Shown here: positions 43,337 through 51,741 of the stretch, piece after piece | Position numbering within the stretch: position 1 is the stretch's first letter | How the letters are laid out: every line of letters begins with the position of its first letter | Assembly: GCF_016595215.1 (NCBI RefSeq) | Contig: NZ_JAENHK010000010.1 | Location: 2,403,390-2,467,389, forward strand | DNA: 64,000 bases | Source: Chryseobacterium paridis | GTDB lineage: Bacteria; Bacteroidota; Bacteroidia; Flavobacteriales; Weeksellaceae | Direction of reading: 5' to 3' | Made by a program: the position numbers and the translations under genes | The notes under the pieces: model-generated | The model's input: only the letters and a program-made list of their open reading frames with translations | What the model was told of the DNA's origin: nothing | Databases searched by the model: none

Positions 43337-45196
43337 ATGCTTGCAAAATCCTCTGAAAAGGCTTTCAATGATGCAGATTGGGCTTTTGAAATTAAATGGG
43401 ACGGCTATAGAGCTGTTGCAGATTTAAGCAAAAAAGAGCCTTTATTTTATTCGAGAAACGGAATTTCTTTCCTGTCAAAATTTAAAAAAGTTTCAGCGGA
43501 ATTTGATCGACAAAATCATAAAATGATTCTGGACGGTGAAATTGTCGCCTATGATGAAAATGGAAAACCTAATTTTCAGCTGTTACAACAGATCGGAGAC
43601 AACCCCAATCTCACGCTGGTATATCAGGTTTTTGATTTGCTTTGGCTAAATGGACATTCTACTGAAGAACTGCCTTTATTACAAAGAAAAGAACTTTTAA
43701 AAGAAGCCTTAATCGAAACAGATGTCATTAAATATAGTGATCACGTCCTCGAAAAAGGAGTCGATTTTTTCAAACAGATGAAAAAAATGAAACTTGAAGG
43801 AATGATCGCAAAAAAAGCTGACAGCCTTTATATTGAAAATCACCGAACTGCTGATTGGCTTAAAATAAAATTCACCAATACTGAAGAAGTTATTATATGT
43901 GGATTCACAGAACCTAGAGGCTCGAGAGAGGCCTTTGGAGCTTTAATATTAGGGAAATATATAGATGGAAAATTAATTTATTCCGGGCATACGGGGACAG
44001 GATTTAATAAGGAATCACTCAACCAACTTCATCAACGGTTGAAAAAATTAATTATAAAGGATTCACCATTTGAAACCATCCCTAAAACAAATATGCCAGT
44101 AACATGGGTTAAACCAGAGCTGGTTTGTGAAATTAAATATTCTGAAATCACAAAAGATGGGATTTTCCGGCATCCTGTTTTTGTTGCTATCCGTGAAGAT
44201 AAAGAACCTGAAGAAATCAATGATTCAACTATTATAAAATCTAGAGAAATGAAAGCTAAAATACCATCAAAGAAGGCTGAAAATTCAGAAAAAGAAATTA
44301 CGTTAGATAAACATAAGGTAAAATTAACCAATCAGGATAAAATATACTTTCCTAAAGACGGCATCACAAAAGGTGACGTCATTGAATATTATCAATCAGT
44401 AGCTACATATATTTTACCTCATTTGAAAAATCGTCCATTATCTCTAAATCGTTTTCCCAACGGAATCGATGAGCAGGGTTTTTATCAAAAAGATGCAAAT
44501 GACCATATTCCGGAATGGATAAAAACAACACAGGTCTATTCAGAATCCAACGATAAGTACATTGACTATATCTACTGTAATGATAAAGCGACTTTAGCTT
44601 ACCTCAATAATCTTGGCTGCATTGATCTTAATCCCTGGAACAGCTCCCTTCCTGATTTAGAGCATCCGGATTATCTTGTTTTAGATCTGGACCCATCCAA
44701 AAAAAACAGTTTTGATGATGTAATAGAAGCAGCGTTACAAGTGAACGAAGTTTTAAGTTTAATTAAAATTAAAGGATATTGTAAAACTTCCGGAAGTACG
44801 GGAATTCATATTTACATTCCTACAGGTGGTAAATACGACTTCGACCAGGTAAAAGATTTCGCTCATATTATTATGAAGCAGGTGAATGAAAAACTTCCAA
44901 AATTAACAACCTTAGAAAGAAGCTTACAGAAAAGAGATGACAAGAAAATTTATCTGGATTATCTTCAAAACAGAACAGGGCAGACTTTAGCAAGTGCATA
45001 CAGTCTAAGACCCAAGGAAGGAGCTTCTGTTTCTATGCCTTTAGATTGGGAAGAAGTAAAACCTGGATTAAAACCTACTGATTTTAATATTCATAACTCC
45101 TTGGACAGAATTAAAGAAAAAGGAGATCTGTTTAAACCTGTTTTAGGAAAAGGTATTGATATGATGAAGGCTTTAGAATTATTGCAGAATCTTTAG
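43337..45196 (+). CDS. ligD: LigD ATP-dependent ligase and primase/polymerase domains
   Basis: The 619-residue product has the ligase domain first: catalytic Lys20 in FEIKWDGYRA, then YSRNGISFLSKF, DGEIVAYDENG, EGMIAKKADSLY and DWLKIKF, with an OB domain to ~300. The archaeo-eukaryotic primase-type polymerase domain (~315-619) has KDGITKGDVIEYYQSVA, RPLSLNRFPNGI, the metal-binding LVLDLDPS, and KTSGSTGIHIYIP. This part joins broken ends and fills gaps. The ATG at 43337 falls inside the conserved LIG entry motif (FIKP-MLAKS; usual form [FV]xPMLA), and the same frame is open for well over 100 bases upstream, so this start is doubtful. Most likely the true product is fused to the upstream PE domain. 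Confidence 0.92.
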   Translation: MLAKSSEKAFNDADWAFEIKWDGYRAVADLSKKEPLFYSRNGISFLSKFKKVSAEFDRQNHKMILDGEIVAYDENGKPNFQLLQQIGDNPNLTLVYQVFDLLWLNGHSTEELPLLQRKELLKEALIETDVIKYSDHVLEKGVDFFKQMKKMKLEGMIAKKADSLYIENHRTADWLKIKFTNTEEVIICGFTEPRGSREAFGALILGKYIDGKLIYSGHTGTGFNKESLNQLHQRLKKLIIKDSPFETIPKTNMPVTWVKPELVCEIKYSEITKDGIFRHPVFVAIREDKEPEEINDSTIIKSREMKAKIPSKKAENSEKEITLDKHKVKLTNQDKIYFPKDGITKGDVIEYYQSVATYILPHLKNRPLSLNRFPNGIDEQGFYQKDANDHIPEWIKTTQVYSESNDKYIDYIYCNDKATLAYLNNLGCIDLNPWNSSLPDLEHPDYLVLDLDPSKKNSFDDVIEAALQVNEVLSLIKIKGYCKTSGSTGIHIYIPTGGKYDFDQVKDFAHIIMKQVNEKLPKLTTLERSLQKRDDKKIYLDYLQNRTGQTLASAYSLRPKEGASVSMPLDWEEVKPGLKPTDFNIHNSLDRIKEKGDLFKPVLGKGIDMMKALELLQNL

Positions 45197-45224
45197 GCAT
45201 TTTAACTACAGATATAATTAAAAA

Positions 45225-45252
45225 ATTCCTGCATTGTAATGAATGCAGGAAT
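45225..45252. terminator. Bidirectional terminator between ligD and mscS
   Basis: The 11-base arms ATTCCTGCATT/AATGCAGGAAT flank a 6-base loop, with A-rich sequence before and T-rich sequence after. It lies between convergent genes. Confidence 0.85.
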
Positions 45253-45277
45253 CAATATTTTTAATAATAAGGTATAA

Positions 45278-46123
45278 TTATTTATTATAAATGTGTACAT
45301 CTCGCTGAGGAAAAGGAATTTCAATTCCTGCATTATCGAGAGCAGCTTTACAAGTTATAATCAATTCTTCATTCATGGCCCAATAATTTTCATTGGAAGT
45401 CGTAACTCTAATTGATAAATTAACAGCACTATCCCCTAGTTCAGTCACTACAACTTGTGGTGCAGGGTCTTTAAGCGCATATTGATTCTTTGTTATTACT
45501 TCCATCAAAATTTCTTTTGCCTGCTTCAAATCAGCATTATATGAAACTCCAATATCGAACCACGTTCTTCGGGTTCCCAATTGGGTATAATTGGTAATAC
45601 TCTTATTTGAAATTTCCCCATTCGGTATAACAATCAATTGATTTTGCGGAGTAATCAGTCTGGTGTGGAAAACATCAATTGCATTCACCGTTCCGGAAAC
45701 TCCAGAACTGGCTGAAATAAAATCTCCAATCTTAAATGGTTTCAGCAATAAAATAAGTATTCCTCCCGCAAAATTTGTTAATGAGCCTTGTAAAGCTAAT
45801 CCAACCGCCAAACCAGCAGCACCAATCATAGCTACAAATGCAGAAGTCTGGACACCTAACTGTGTCACCACAACAATAAAGAGAAGAATATTGAGTCCCC
45901 AGTTAATAATATTTAGAAGGAACAATTGTAAAGAAGGCTCCATATTTCTTTTTTTAAAGCCCTTTTCAACTAATCTTTTAATCATTCTTATCAACCATGA
46001 TCCGATTACATATATCAATAATGCTGAGATCACAGCCGTAATAATCTTTGGCGCCCATGCAATTGCTGAGGTTATAAAAGCATCCCAATGCTGTTGAATG
46101 TTGTTTAATTTTAAATCATCCAT
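45278..46123 (-). CDS. Small-conductance mechanosensitive channel, MscS family
   Basis: The 281-residue protein has the three-helix MscS core: a first hydrophobic segment (~18-40), a second (~72-90) and the pore helix region AFVAMIGAAGLAVGLALQGSLTNFAGGILILLLKPFKIGDFI. The beta domain (GTVNAIDVFHTRLITPQNQLIVIPNGEISNKSITNYTQ) and alpha/beta cytoplasmic cage follow, ending in IEIPFPQRDVHIY. Length equals that of E. coli MscS. It opens under membrane tension on osmotic downshock to release solutes. It stands alone, convergent with ligD. Confidence 0.94.
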   Translation of the reverse strand: MDDLKLNNIQQHWDAFITSAIAWAPKIITAVISALLIYVIGSWLIRMIKRLVEKGFKKRNMEPSLQLFLLNIINWGLNILLFIVVVTQLGVQTSAFVAMIGAAGLAVGLALQGSLTNFAGGILILLLKPFKIGDFISASSGVSGTVNAIDVFHTRLITPQNQLIVIPNGEISNKSITNYTQLGTRRTWFDIGVSYNADLKQAKEILMEVITKNQYALKDPAPQVVVTELGDSAVNLSIRVTTSNENYWAMNEELIITCKAALDNAGIEIPFPQRDVHIYNK

Positions 46124-46507
46124 CTTTTGTATTTATTTAAATTTTATTTATTGCATTTAATCTCCCTAATAGATTTAAAAAATGAGGTTGTATGAAATTC
46201 TGTTCTTCTCCCAAAAAGAAATAAACCTTAAACCTTTTGGCTTAAAGTAAATTTTATGCATAAACAATAGATTGGACAACAGAACGGCTTATTGAAGCCT
46301 TAATCAATGATCATTTTTGAAATTGAATCTTTGGAAAAGAAATAATTCAAAGGTTAAAAATAATGAAAAAAACACGGATCTCCAACTTTCGTAAAGATCA
46401 CTTTATCAAAAACATACCCTTTCAAACACAAGCTAAAAATTAAAATAAATCAATTTATCTAAATTCATGAAAATATATTCAGTAAGGTAAATATTTAATG
46501 AAAAATA
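46124..46507. other. Intergenic region without recognisable gene
   Basis: The 384 bases between the minus-strand mscS start and the end of the SDR gene are AT-rich. They must hold the mscS promoter, but no consensus -7 box is clear. Only very short open frames occur; one of about 18 codons on the plus strand reads like protein (ending TTERLIEALINDHF) and might be a relic, which I cannot support further. Confidence 0.6.
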
Positions 46508-47242
46508 TTACGGTAATTTCGCCACCAGGTTTTCAGGTAAAATTCTCAAAATATAATAAATTATCTTCCATTTGAAATTAGGAACTATAGTAAATGAATT
46601 TCCGGCATTAACAATAAATTTAGCCACATAATCGGGCTCCATCATTAAAGATTCATTCAATTGTAAACCCTCATTCATTTTGGTTCGAATATATCCAATG
46701 ACAAGTGCATTAACAATGATCTTTCTCGATGACAATTCCTGTCTTAGTCCTGCCAAATATTGAGTAAATGCAGATTTTGTACTCCCATAGATAAAATTAC
46801 TCTTTCTCCCTCTTACTCCGGATAATGAAGAGAGTCCAATAATTCTTTCAAGCTTCTTATTACTCTTATCCATTGCAATAATATTGAGGATTGAAACACC
46901 TCCCATATAATTTACTTGCATCATTTGCTTTGCCCCATTAAAATCAGATAAAGCTTTTTGGTTGTCTACCAGAAAGCCCGCAGCATATATTGCAATATTG
47001 GGTTTGACAGAAAGGCTATCATAAAAATTTTGATGGGAATCAAAATCAGTTGCATCAAAATATAAAACCGTCACCTTCGAATGGTCTAAGTGGTTTTCCA
47101 TGACAAAATTATCCAGCTCTTTTGTATTTCTGGAAGCTGCAATAACAGCATATCCTTTTTGTACATATTGTTTGATAGATTGCTTTGCAACATCAGAATT
47201 AGCCCCTAAAATGAGAACAATTTTGTTGATATTTTGATTCAT
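46508..47242 (-). CDS. Short-chain dehydrogenase/reductase
   Basis: I choose the start MNQNINKIVLILGANSD because the nucleotide-binding strand follows directly; 24 more codons upstream are open but lack the domain. The resulting 244-residue protein has the SDR cofactor motif LILGANSDVAKQSIKQY (a G-A-N-S-D variant of TGxxxGxG), the N-(x)-G strand replaced by IAIYAAGFLVDN, the catalytic Ser in GLSSLSGVRG and the Y-x-x-x-K in FIYGSTKSAF. The pattern is closest to DprE2-like or 'short-chain' reductases of sugar or lipid metabolism. The C-terminal hydrophobic stretch WKIIYYILRILPENLVAKLP may contact the membrane. The substrate is unknown. Confidence 0.85.
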   Translation of the reverse strand: MNQNINKIVLILGANSDVAKQSIKQYVQKGYAVIAASRNTKELDNFVMENHLDHSKVTVLYFDATDFDSHQNFYDSLSVKPNIAIYAAGFLVDNQKALSDFNGAKQMMQVNYMGGVSILNIIAMDKSNKKLERIIGLSSLSGVRGRKSNFIYGSTKSAFTQYLAGLRQELSSRKIIVNALVIGYIRTKMNEGLQLNESLMMEPDYVAKFIVNAGNSFTIVPNFKWKIIYYILRILPENLVAKLP

Positions 47243-47343
47243 TGCACAAAGATAGTTTAAACAATAAAAATGCGTGGTTATTGACTTTGCAAAGATGTAA
47301 AGAACTGTGATCATCTCTATTTAAATGAAAACAGTACTTAAAG

Positions 47344-47378
47344 AATCGGCGCGGTGAACTTTGTTTACCGCGCCGATT
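47344..47378 (-). terminator. Strong GC-rich hairpin after yajC
   Basis: Perfect 12-base arms AATCGGCGCGGT/ACCGCGCCGATT flank an 11-base loop, which is notable in this AT-rich DNA. It lies 23 bases past the yajC stop on the minus strand. The following T tract is weak. Confidence 0.8.
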
Positions 47379-47400
47379 GTATATTATAAAACCAGGAAAA

Positions 47401-47775
47401 TTATTTTTTCTCAGTTTCAATTTCTTTTTTCTCAACAGTTTTTTCAGCTGCTTTTGTTGCTTTTTCACCAAAACGATTATCAGTGAATTCTCTTGATACT
47501 GCAGCTTTTTCAAATTTCAATTTTCCTGATAATGTTTCGATAACAAAACCATCATCCTGAATCTGAGCAATTCTTCCATGAAGTCCAGAAGTAAGTACTA
47601 CTCTGCTTCCCACTTTCAAATTTTCCTGAAAAGTTTTTTCCTGCTTTTGTTTTCTCATTTGTGGTCTTATCATTAAGAAATAAAAACCTACAAACATCAC
47701 ACCCATCATGATTAGCATCATAGAAGATCCTCCACCTTGAGGTTGTGCCTGTAAAAATATATTTAACATATTCAT
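47401..47775 (-). CDS. yajC: Preprotein translocase accessory subunit YajC
   Basis: The 124-residue protein has one N-terminal membrane helix (SSMMLIMMGVMFVGFYFLM) followed at once by the family motif IRPQMRKQKQ and the cytoplasmic domain FQENLKVGSRVVLTSGLHGRIAQI. It associates with SecDF and SecYEG at the inner membrane. The C-terminal 30 residues are a charged Lys/Glu tail. The start could be the second Met (MLNIFLQ). It follows the DUF1573 gene by 5 bases and lies in a nusB-DUF1573-yajC group. Confidence 0.93.
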   Translation of the reverse strand: MNMLNIFLQAQPQGGGSSMMLIMMGVMFVGFYFLMIRPQMRKQKQEKTFQENLKVGSRVVLTSGLHGRIAQIQDDGFVIETLSGKLKFEKAAVSREFTDNRFGEKATKAAEKTVEKKEIETEKK

Positions 47776-47780
47776 TTTAA

Positions 47781-48290
47781 TTATGGTTGAATATTCGCAG
47801 TGAATGTTAATTTAATTGGAGACTTTTCTACGTTCGCATATACATCAGCATATTTCTGAACGTTTCCATCAAAGCTTGAAGAATCAAAATGTAATGTAAT
47901 TTTTCCTTTCTTACCAGGTAAAATTGGCTCTTTAGTAAAATCAGGAGCTGTACATCCACATCCTGGCTTAACCTCAGAAATTACTAATGGATTTTTTCCA
48001 GTATTTGTAACTTCATATACATGCTCTACTTTATCTCCTTTTTTGATCTTTCCAAAATCGAAGTTACTTTCTGACAAAGCAAGTGTAGTTGATGGTTGGT
48101 TAGACGCAGCCGGAGTTGCAGTTTCTCCTGCTACCGGAGCTGGAGTTACTTCAGAATTAGCTGGAGTTGCAGTTGCAGTAGAATCTGTAGCTACAGCATC
48201 ACTACCCTGAACTTCTTTGTTTTCTTTCTTACAAGAAACTAAACCAAAGCCTATAATAGACAAAGCGATAATTGATAACGTCTTTTTCAT
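47781..48290 (-). CDS. DUF1573 domain lipoprotein
   Basis: The 169-residue protein has a lipobox-like LVSC (Cys20), an alanine/threonine/proline-rich linker (~25-70), and a DUF1573 immunoglobulin-like domain (~72-169). Family segments are FDFGKIKKGDKVEHVYEVTN, the cysteine motif VKPGCGCTAPDF and PILPGKKGKITLHFDS. DUF1573 domains are common in Bacteroidota envelopes and may bind a ligand through the G-C-G-C motif; the role is not known. It is one base from nusB upstream and five bases from yajC downstream, indicating one transcript. Confidence 0.9.
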   Translation of the reverse strand: MKKTLSIIALSIIGFGLVSCKKENKEVQGSDAVATDSTATATPANSEVTPAPVAGETATPAASNQPSTTLALSESNFDFGKIKKGDKVEHVYEVTNTGKNPLVISEVKPGCGCTAPDFTKEPILPGKKGKITLHFDSSSFDGNVQKYADVYANVEKSPIKLTFTANIQP

Positions 48291-48291
48291 G

Positions 48292-49197
48292 TTAAATTCT
48301 ATTTTGATCTTTACAATATTTATCTAAAATACCATTAATGAAGATATTAGATCGATCTGTAGCAAATACTTTTGCGATTTCGATATACTCATTAATAATT
48401 ACTCTTGAAGGAGTAAAAGGAAAATTATCAAGTTCTGAAATAGCAGTAGATAAAATAACCTTATCCATTAAAGAAACTCTTTCTAAATCCCAGTTTTCTA
48501 ATCTTTCACTTAACTTCTTCTCATTGTTCTCCCAATTGTTTAGGGTATCTCTAAGGAGTTTCCCTGCAAAAGCTTTGTCATCTTCATCTTTGATCATCTT
48601 GATCAATGTTCTGCTCTCTTCATCTTCTTTTAGAAAACCAATCGTTTTCTGCACCATTGAATTGGAAATATGAATATCATCTGACCAGGTTAATTCCTTG
48701 TCACCAAGATAGTCATGAAAATCTTCATTTTCAGCAATATATCTTAAAAATAATTTACCAATGAATTTCTGATCTTCTTCGAAAGAATACTCCTCCACTT
48801 TCATGAAGTCTTGATATCGCTTTCCTGCTGTAATTCTTTGGAAAGTTTTCACCAAGAGATCATCATGCAAATCCCATTTTAATTCTTTATGCTGGCCAGT
48901 AAAGAAAAGCCTTTCGGGATTTTCTTCTAACTTGATCAACACCTGATTATTGATAAATTTCTGATTGGGGTTAATATCAGAATCAGTCTTCAAATATTTT
49001 TTCTTCCCAATTTCCATCTGATTTTCAGCAAGGTCTTTAAGACCCACCAAAAAATTCAGCTGATAAATATAGAGATGATAGATTTTCTCTATACCTGAAA
49101 ACATGTTTTTCTCTAAAACATCAAATTTAATCGGGTTTTGGTAGTATGAATATACATTTTCCACCACTTTTTCACGGATTTGTCTTCTTCCTAACAT
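48292..49197 (-). CDS. nusB: Transcription antitermination factor NusB
   Basis: The 301-residue protein starts MLGRRQIREKVVENVYSYYQ, the Bacteroidota form of NusB. The conserved C-terminal NusB fold begins near residue 165 and ends with LENWDLERVSLMDKVILSTAISEL, VIINEYIEIAKVFATDRSNIFINGILDK. E. coli NusB has about 140 residues; the additional N-terminal half is normal for this phylum. NusB with NusE binds boxA RNA and aids rRNA transcription and maturation. It heads the nusB-DUF1573-yajC operon. Confidence 0.93.
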   Translation of the reverse strand: MLGRRQIREKVVENVYSYYQNPIKFDVLEKNMFSGIEKIYHLYIYQLNFLVGLKDLAENQMEIGKKKYLKTDSDINPNQKFINNQVLIKLEENPERLFFTGQHKELKWDLHDDLLVKTFQRITAGKRYQDFMKVEEYSFEEDQKFIGKLFLRYIAENEDFHDYLGDKELTWSDDIHISNSMVQKTIGFLKEDEESRTLIKMIKDEDDKAFAGKLLRDTLNNWENNEKKLSERLENWDLERVSLMDKVILSTAISELDNFPFTPSRVIINEYIEIAKVFATDRSNIFINGILDKYCKDQNRI

Positions 49198-49219
49198 TCA
49201 AAGAGCTTTTTATGGGTGC

Positions 49220-49227
49220 AAAGATAC
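49220..49227 (-). promoter_or_regulatory. -7 promoter box of the nusB operon
   Basis: The minus strand reads TATCTTTG followed by CAC, the typical flavobacterial form, 22 bases before the ATG. Confidence 0.55.
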
Positions 49228-49262
49228 AAAATTTAAAATTTATGAAATTCGTAGTGTGAAGG

Positions 49263-49278
49263 TAATTTTGTAATTTTG
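49263..49278 (+). promoter_or_regulatory. Tandem -7-like octamers before the ABC exporter
   Basis: TAATTTTG occurs twice back to back, 10 and 18 bases before the ATG. Either copy fits TAnnTTTG. The leader would be nearly absent. Confidence 0.35.
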
Positions 49279-49287
49279 TGAAACTAT

Positions 49288-50949
49288 ATGAAAGCTTTAA
49301 AAACCCTGAACCCCTACTTCTGGAAACACAAGATTCTGCTGTTTTGGGGGCTATTATTTATAATTGCCAGTAATTTTTTCAATACTTACAAGGTTCAGTT
49401 TGTAGGAAAATCTGTAGATGAGCTTACTAAAGGTGGGCAAATGGGATTTAACAGGCAAGTATTAATTTATGTTGCCATTATTGTGGGCTGTTCATTATTG
49501 ACCGGATTTTTCACATTTATGATGAGACAAACCATCATTGTAGCATCCAGAAGAATCGAATATGAACTCAAAAATAAAATTTACAGACATTATCAGGAGT
49601 TGTCTTTAACCGATTACAAGCAGACAACCATCGGAGATTTAATGAATCGATTGAGTGAGGATATTGTAGCAGTAAGGATGTATTTGGGTCCTGGTGTAAT
49701 GTATGTGGTCAATCTCGTTATTTTACTCCTTATCACGAGTATCTATATGATAAAAACGGATGTATCAATGACCCTATGGACATTACTACCACTTCCTATT
49801 TTATCATATCTGATTTTTAAAGTAAGTTCTATCATTAACAAAAAGTCGAAAATTATGCAAAAGAGCCAGTCTGGTATCTCGACTTTTGTACAGGACAGTT
49901 TTTCCGGAATAAGAGTGGTAAAATTCTTTGCAAGAGAAAACTACATTAAGAAAAATTACGGAGTAAAAGTCACGGACTATCAGGATAAGGCTTTGGACCT
50001 GGCAAAGACTGAGGCATATTTCTTTACCATTATCTTATTTGTTATTGGATTATTAAATGTAGCTATCATCGTAATTGGTGGTCAAAAATATATTGCCGGA
50101 CAATTGAGTATTGGTAAAATTGCAGATTTCTTTATGTATATCAACACCCTTATATTTCCATTTTCAATGGTGGGCTGGGTAACTTCAGTTAACCAGAGAG
50201 CCGAAGCTTCTATGCAAAGGATCAATGAATTCTTAGATAAAAAGTCTGAAATCATCAATACAAATTTCGATGACTACACTATCAAAGGAGATATTGAATT
50301 CAGAAAAGTTTCTTATGTATATCCCAATACAGGAATTAAAGCTTTGGAGAACTTAAGTTTTACGATTAATGCTGGACAGTCATTAGCAATTATGGGAAAA
50401 ACCGGTAGTGGAAAATCAACTATTGCTTTACTTCTTTGCCGATTGATCGATCCGACGGAGGGAGAGATTTTAATTGATGGAAAAAATCTTAAAGATCACA
50501 ACCTGGAAGTATATAGAAATTTTATTGGCTATATTCCGCAGGAAAGCTATCTGTTTTCAGATTCTATTGAAAATAACATTGGGTTTGCCATAGACAATCC
50601 ATCTCATGAAAAAGTAGTTGAATATTCTAAAATCGCTGATGTCCATAAAAACATTATCGGATTTAAAGACCAATATAAAACCACCGTTGGGGAGCGTGGA
50701 GTGATGCTTTCGGGAGGTCAAAAACAAAGAATTTGTATCGCAAGGGCCTTAATTAAGGATCCAAATATCATTATTTTTGATGATTCTCTATCTGCTTTGG
50801 ACACCGAAACAGAGCAAAATATCCTTGAAAATATTGACACAAAAATCAATAATGCGACATCCATAATCATCACACACAGAGAGTCTAGCGCACAAAAAGC
50901 CGATAAAATCCTTAATCTTACCGAAATTACCAATTCTGTAACTGCTTAG
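49288..50949 (+). CDS. ABC exporter, fused permease and ATPase
   Basis: The 553-residue half-transporter has six membrane helices in residues ~15-300, with coupling-helix sequence YRHYQELSLTDYKQTTIGDLMNRLSED. The nucleotide-binding domain has Walker A MGKTGSGKSTIALLL, Q-loop YIPQESYLFSDS, signature MLSGGQKQR, Walker B IIIFDDSLSALDTETE and H-loop ITHRESSA. It works as a dimer in the inner membrane, probably exporting lipids, peptides or drugs (MsbA/MdlB-like). In the Walker B motif the catalytic Glu position is Asp (F-D-D-S), which is seen in some exporters with one degenerate site. The substrate is not predictable. Confidence 0.9.
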   Translation: MKALKTLNPYFWKHKILLFWGLLFIIASNFFNTYKVQFVGKSVDELTKGGQMGFNRQVLIYVAIIVGCSLLTGFFTFMMRQTIIVASRRIEYELKNKIYRHYQELSLTDYKQTTIGDLMNRLSEDIVAVRMYLGPGVMYVVNLVILLLITSIYMIKTDVSMTLWTLLPLPILSYLIFKVSSIINKKSKIMQKSQSGISTFVQDSFSGIRVVKFFARENYIKKNYGVKVTDYQDKALDLAKTEAYFFTIILFVIGLLNVAIIVIGGQKYIAGQLSIGKIADFFMYINTLIFPFSMVGWVTSVNQRAEASMQRINEFLDKKSEIINTNFDDYTIKGDIEFRKVSYVYPNTGIKALENLSFTINAGQSLAIMGKTGSGKSTIALLLCRLIDPTEGEILIDGKNLKDHNLEVYRNFIGYIPQESYLFSDSIENNIGFAIDNPSHEKVVEYSKIADVHKNIIGFKDQYKTTVGERGVMLSGGQKQRICIARALIKDPNIIIFDDSLSALDTETEQNILENIDTKINNATSIIITHRESSAQKADKILNLTEITNSVTA

Positions 50950-50990
50950 TCGATTCATTCAAAATTGTTAAATAAATCATAAAAAAAATT

Positions 50991-51019
50991 TTGTGATTAA
51001 AAGAAATCTTTTATATTTG
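50991..51019 (+). promoter_or_regulatory. Promoter of the PUR-like gene (TTG-N18-TATATTTG)
   Basis: TTG at 50991-50993 and TATATTTG at 51012-51019 have the 18-base spacing of strong Bacteroidota promoters. The ATG follows 29 bases later. Confidence 0.7.
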
Positions 51020-51048
51020 TTCTTAACAAGATTAAAAAATATCTAACA

Positions 51049-51384
51049 ATGAGTGAATACAAGGAACGCCATGAAAATGAAATTTTCACGAAGGTGTTAA
51101 AAGCAGGAAGAAGAACATATTTCTTTGATGTGCGCGAGACGAAAGCAGGGGATTATTATCTTACGATCACCGAAAGTAAAAAGAACTTCGGAGAAAATGG
51201 AGAGGCTACATTTGAGAAACACAAAATTTACCTTTATAAAGAAGATTTTAAAAGTTTCCAGGAAATGTTCAATGAGTCAACAGATTTCATCATTAATGAG
51301 AAGGGTGAGGATGTAATTTCAGAAAAACATGACAAAGACTTCAAAAGCAAATCTTATACTATAGATTCTGACGACGAAGTATAA
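51049..51384 (+). CDS. PUR-alpha-like nucleic-acid-binding protein (DUF3276)
   Basis: The 111-residue protein contains one PUR repeat: EIFTKVLKAGRRTYFFDVRE, DYYLTITESKK, HKIYLYKEDFKSFQEMFN, then an acidic tail ending DSDDEV. Bacterial PUR proteins (as in Borrelia) form dimers that bind single-stranded DNA or RNA. In Bacteroidota the DUF3276 form is short, abundant and usually monocistronic. The strong promoter and terminator here fit high expression. Its targets in this group are not known to me. Confidence 0.85.
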   Translation: MSEYKERHENEIFTKVLKAGRRTYFFDVRETKAGDYYLTITESKKNFGENGEATFEKHKIYLYKEDFKSFQEMFNESTDFIINEKGEDVISEKHDKDFKSKSYTIDSDDEV

Positions 51385-51405
51385 AAAAAGAATATCTAAA
51401 AACAC

Positions 51406-51432
51406 AAGCATCTGGAAAAAGGTGCTTTTTTT
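51406..51432 (+). terminator. Terminator after the PUR-like gene
   Basis: The arms AAGCATC/GGTGCTT (one G-U pair) are followed by a T run, 22 bases beyond the stop codon. Confidence 0.8.
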
Positions 51433-51565
51433 ATGCCCAATTACGTTGAAAGGCAAAAAAAAACAAAACTGCTGAATTGAGGAATCGCAGATTATCTCCT
51501 TTTCAGTCGATGAATATTATATCGATGCAGTTAATGATAATGGAGGTAGTTTTTTTTGAACGTTG

Positions 51566-51590
51566 TCATTTCGACGCAGGAGAAAGCTCT
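51566..51590 (+). repeat. Intergenic repeat, copy 1
   Basis: A 25-base sequence starting TCATTTCGACGCAGGAG is identical to the copy at 51717-51741. Similarity extends on both sides (T-run before, TTAATAACTTA-like after) with an offset of 151 bases. Between the copies, 51665-51695 carries a partly complementary GAGATTCTTCGCTTCGCTC. From memory this pairing is a common dispersed element in flavobacterial genomes. Confidence 0.75.
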
Positions 51591-51716
51591 CAATCTTTTT
51601 AATAACTTATTCTCTCTTAATGTCTATTTATGTGTATTGGTTTTAAGCTATTGCACTTACTATGTTGAGATTCTTCGCTTCGCTCTGAATAACAAAGGGA
51701 TTTTTTTCAAATGCTA

Positions 51717-51741
51717 TCATTTCGACGCAGGAGAAAGCTCT
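51717..51741 (+). repeat. Intergenic repeat, copy 2
   Basis: Exact 25-base copy of 51566-51590. The right half of the unit (the complementary arm) is missing or degenerate here, so the copy looks truncated. Confidence 0.75.

Noticed and set aside
46260-46320. Short plus-strand stretch reading TIDWTTERLIEALINDHF
   Set aside because: It looks protein-like but is only about 18 codons long, without a start codon; too short to call a pseudogene.
51476-51560. Possible decayed coding sequence ending AVNDNGGSFF
   Set aside because: It is only 27 codons without start or known family; kept as a remark in the repeat finding.
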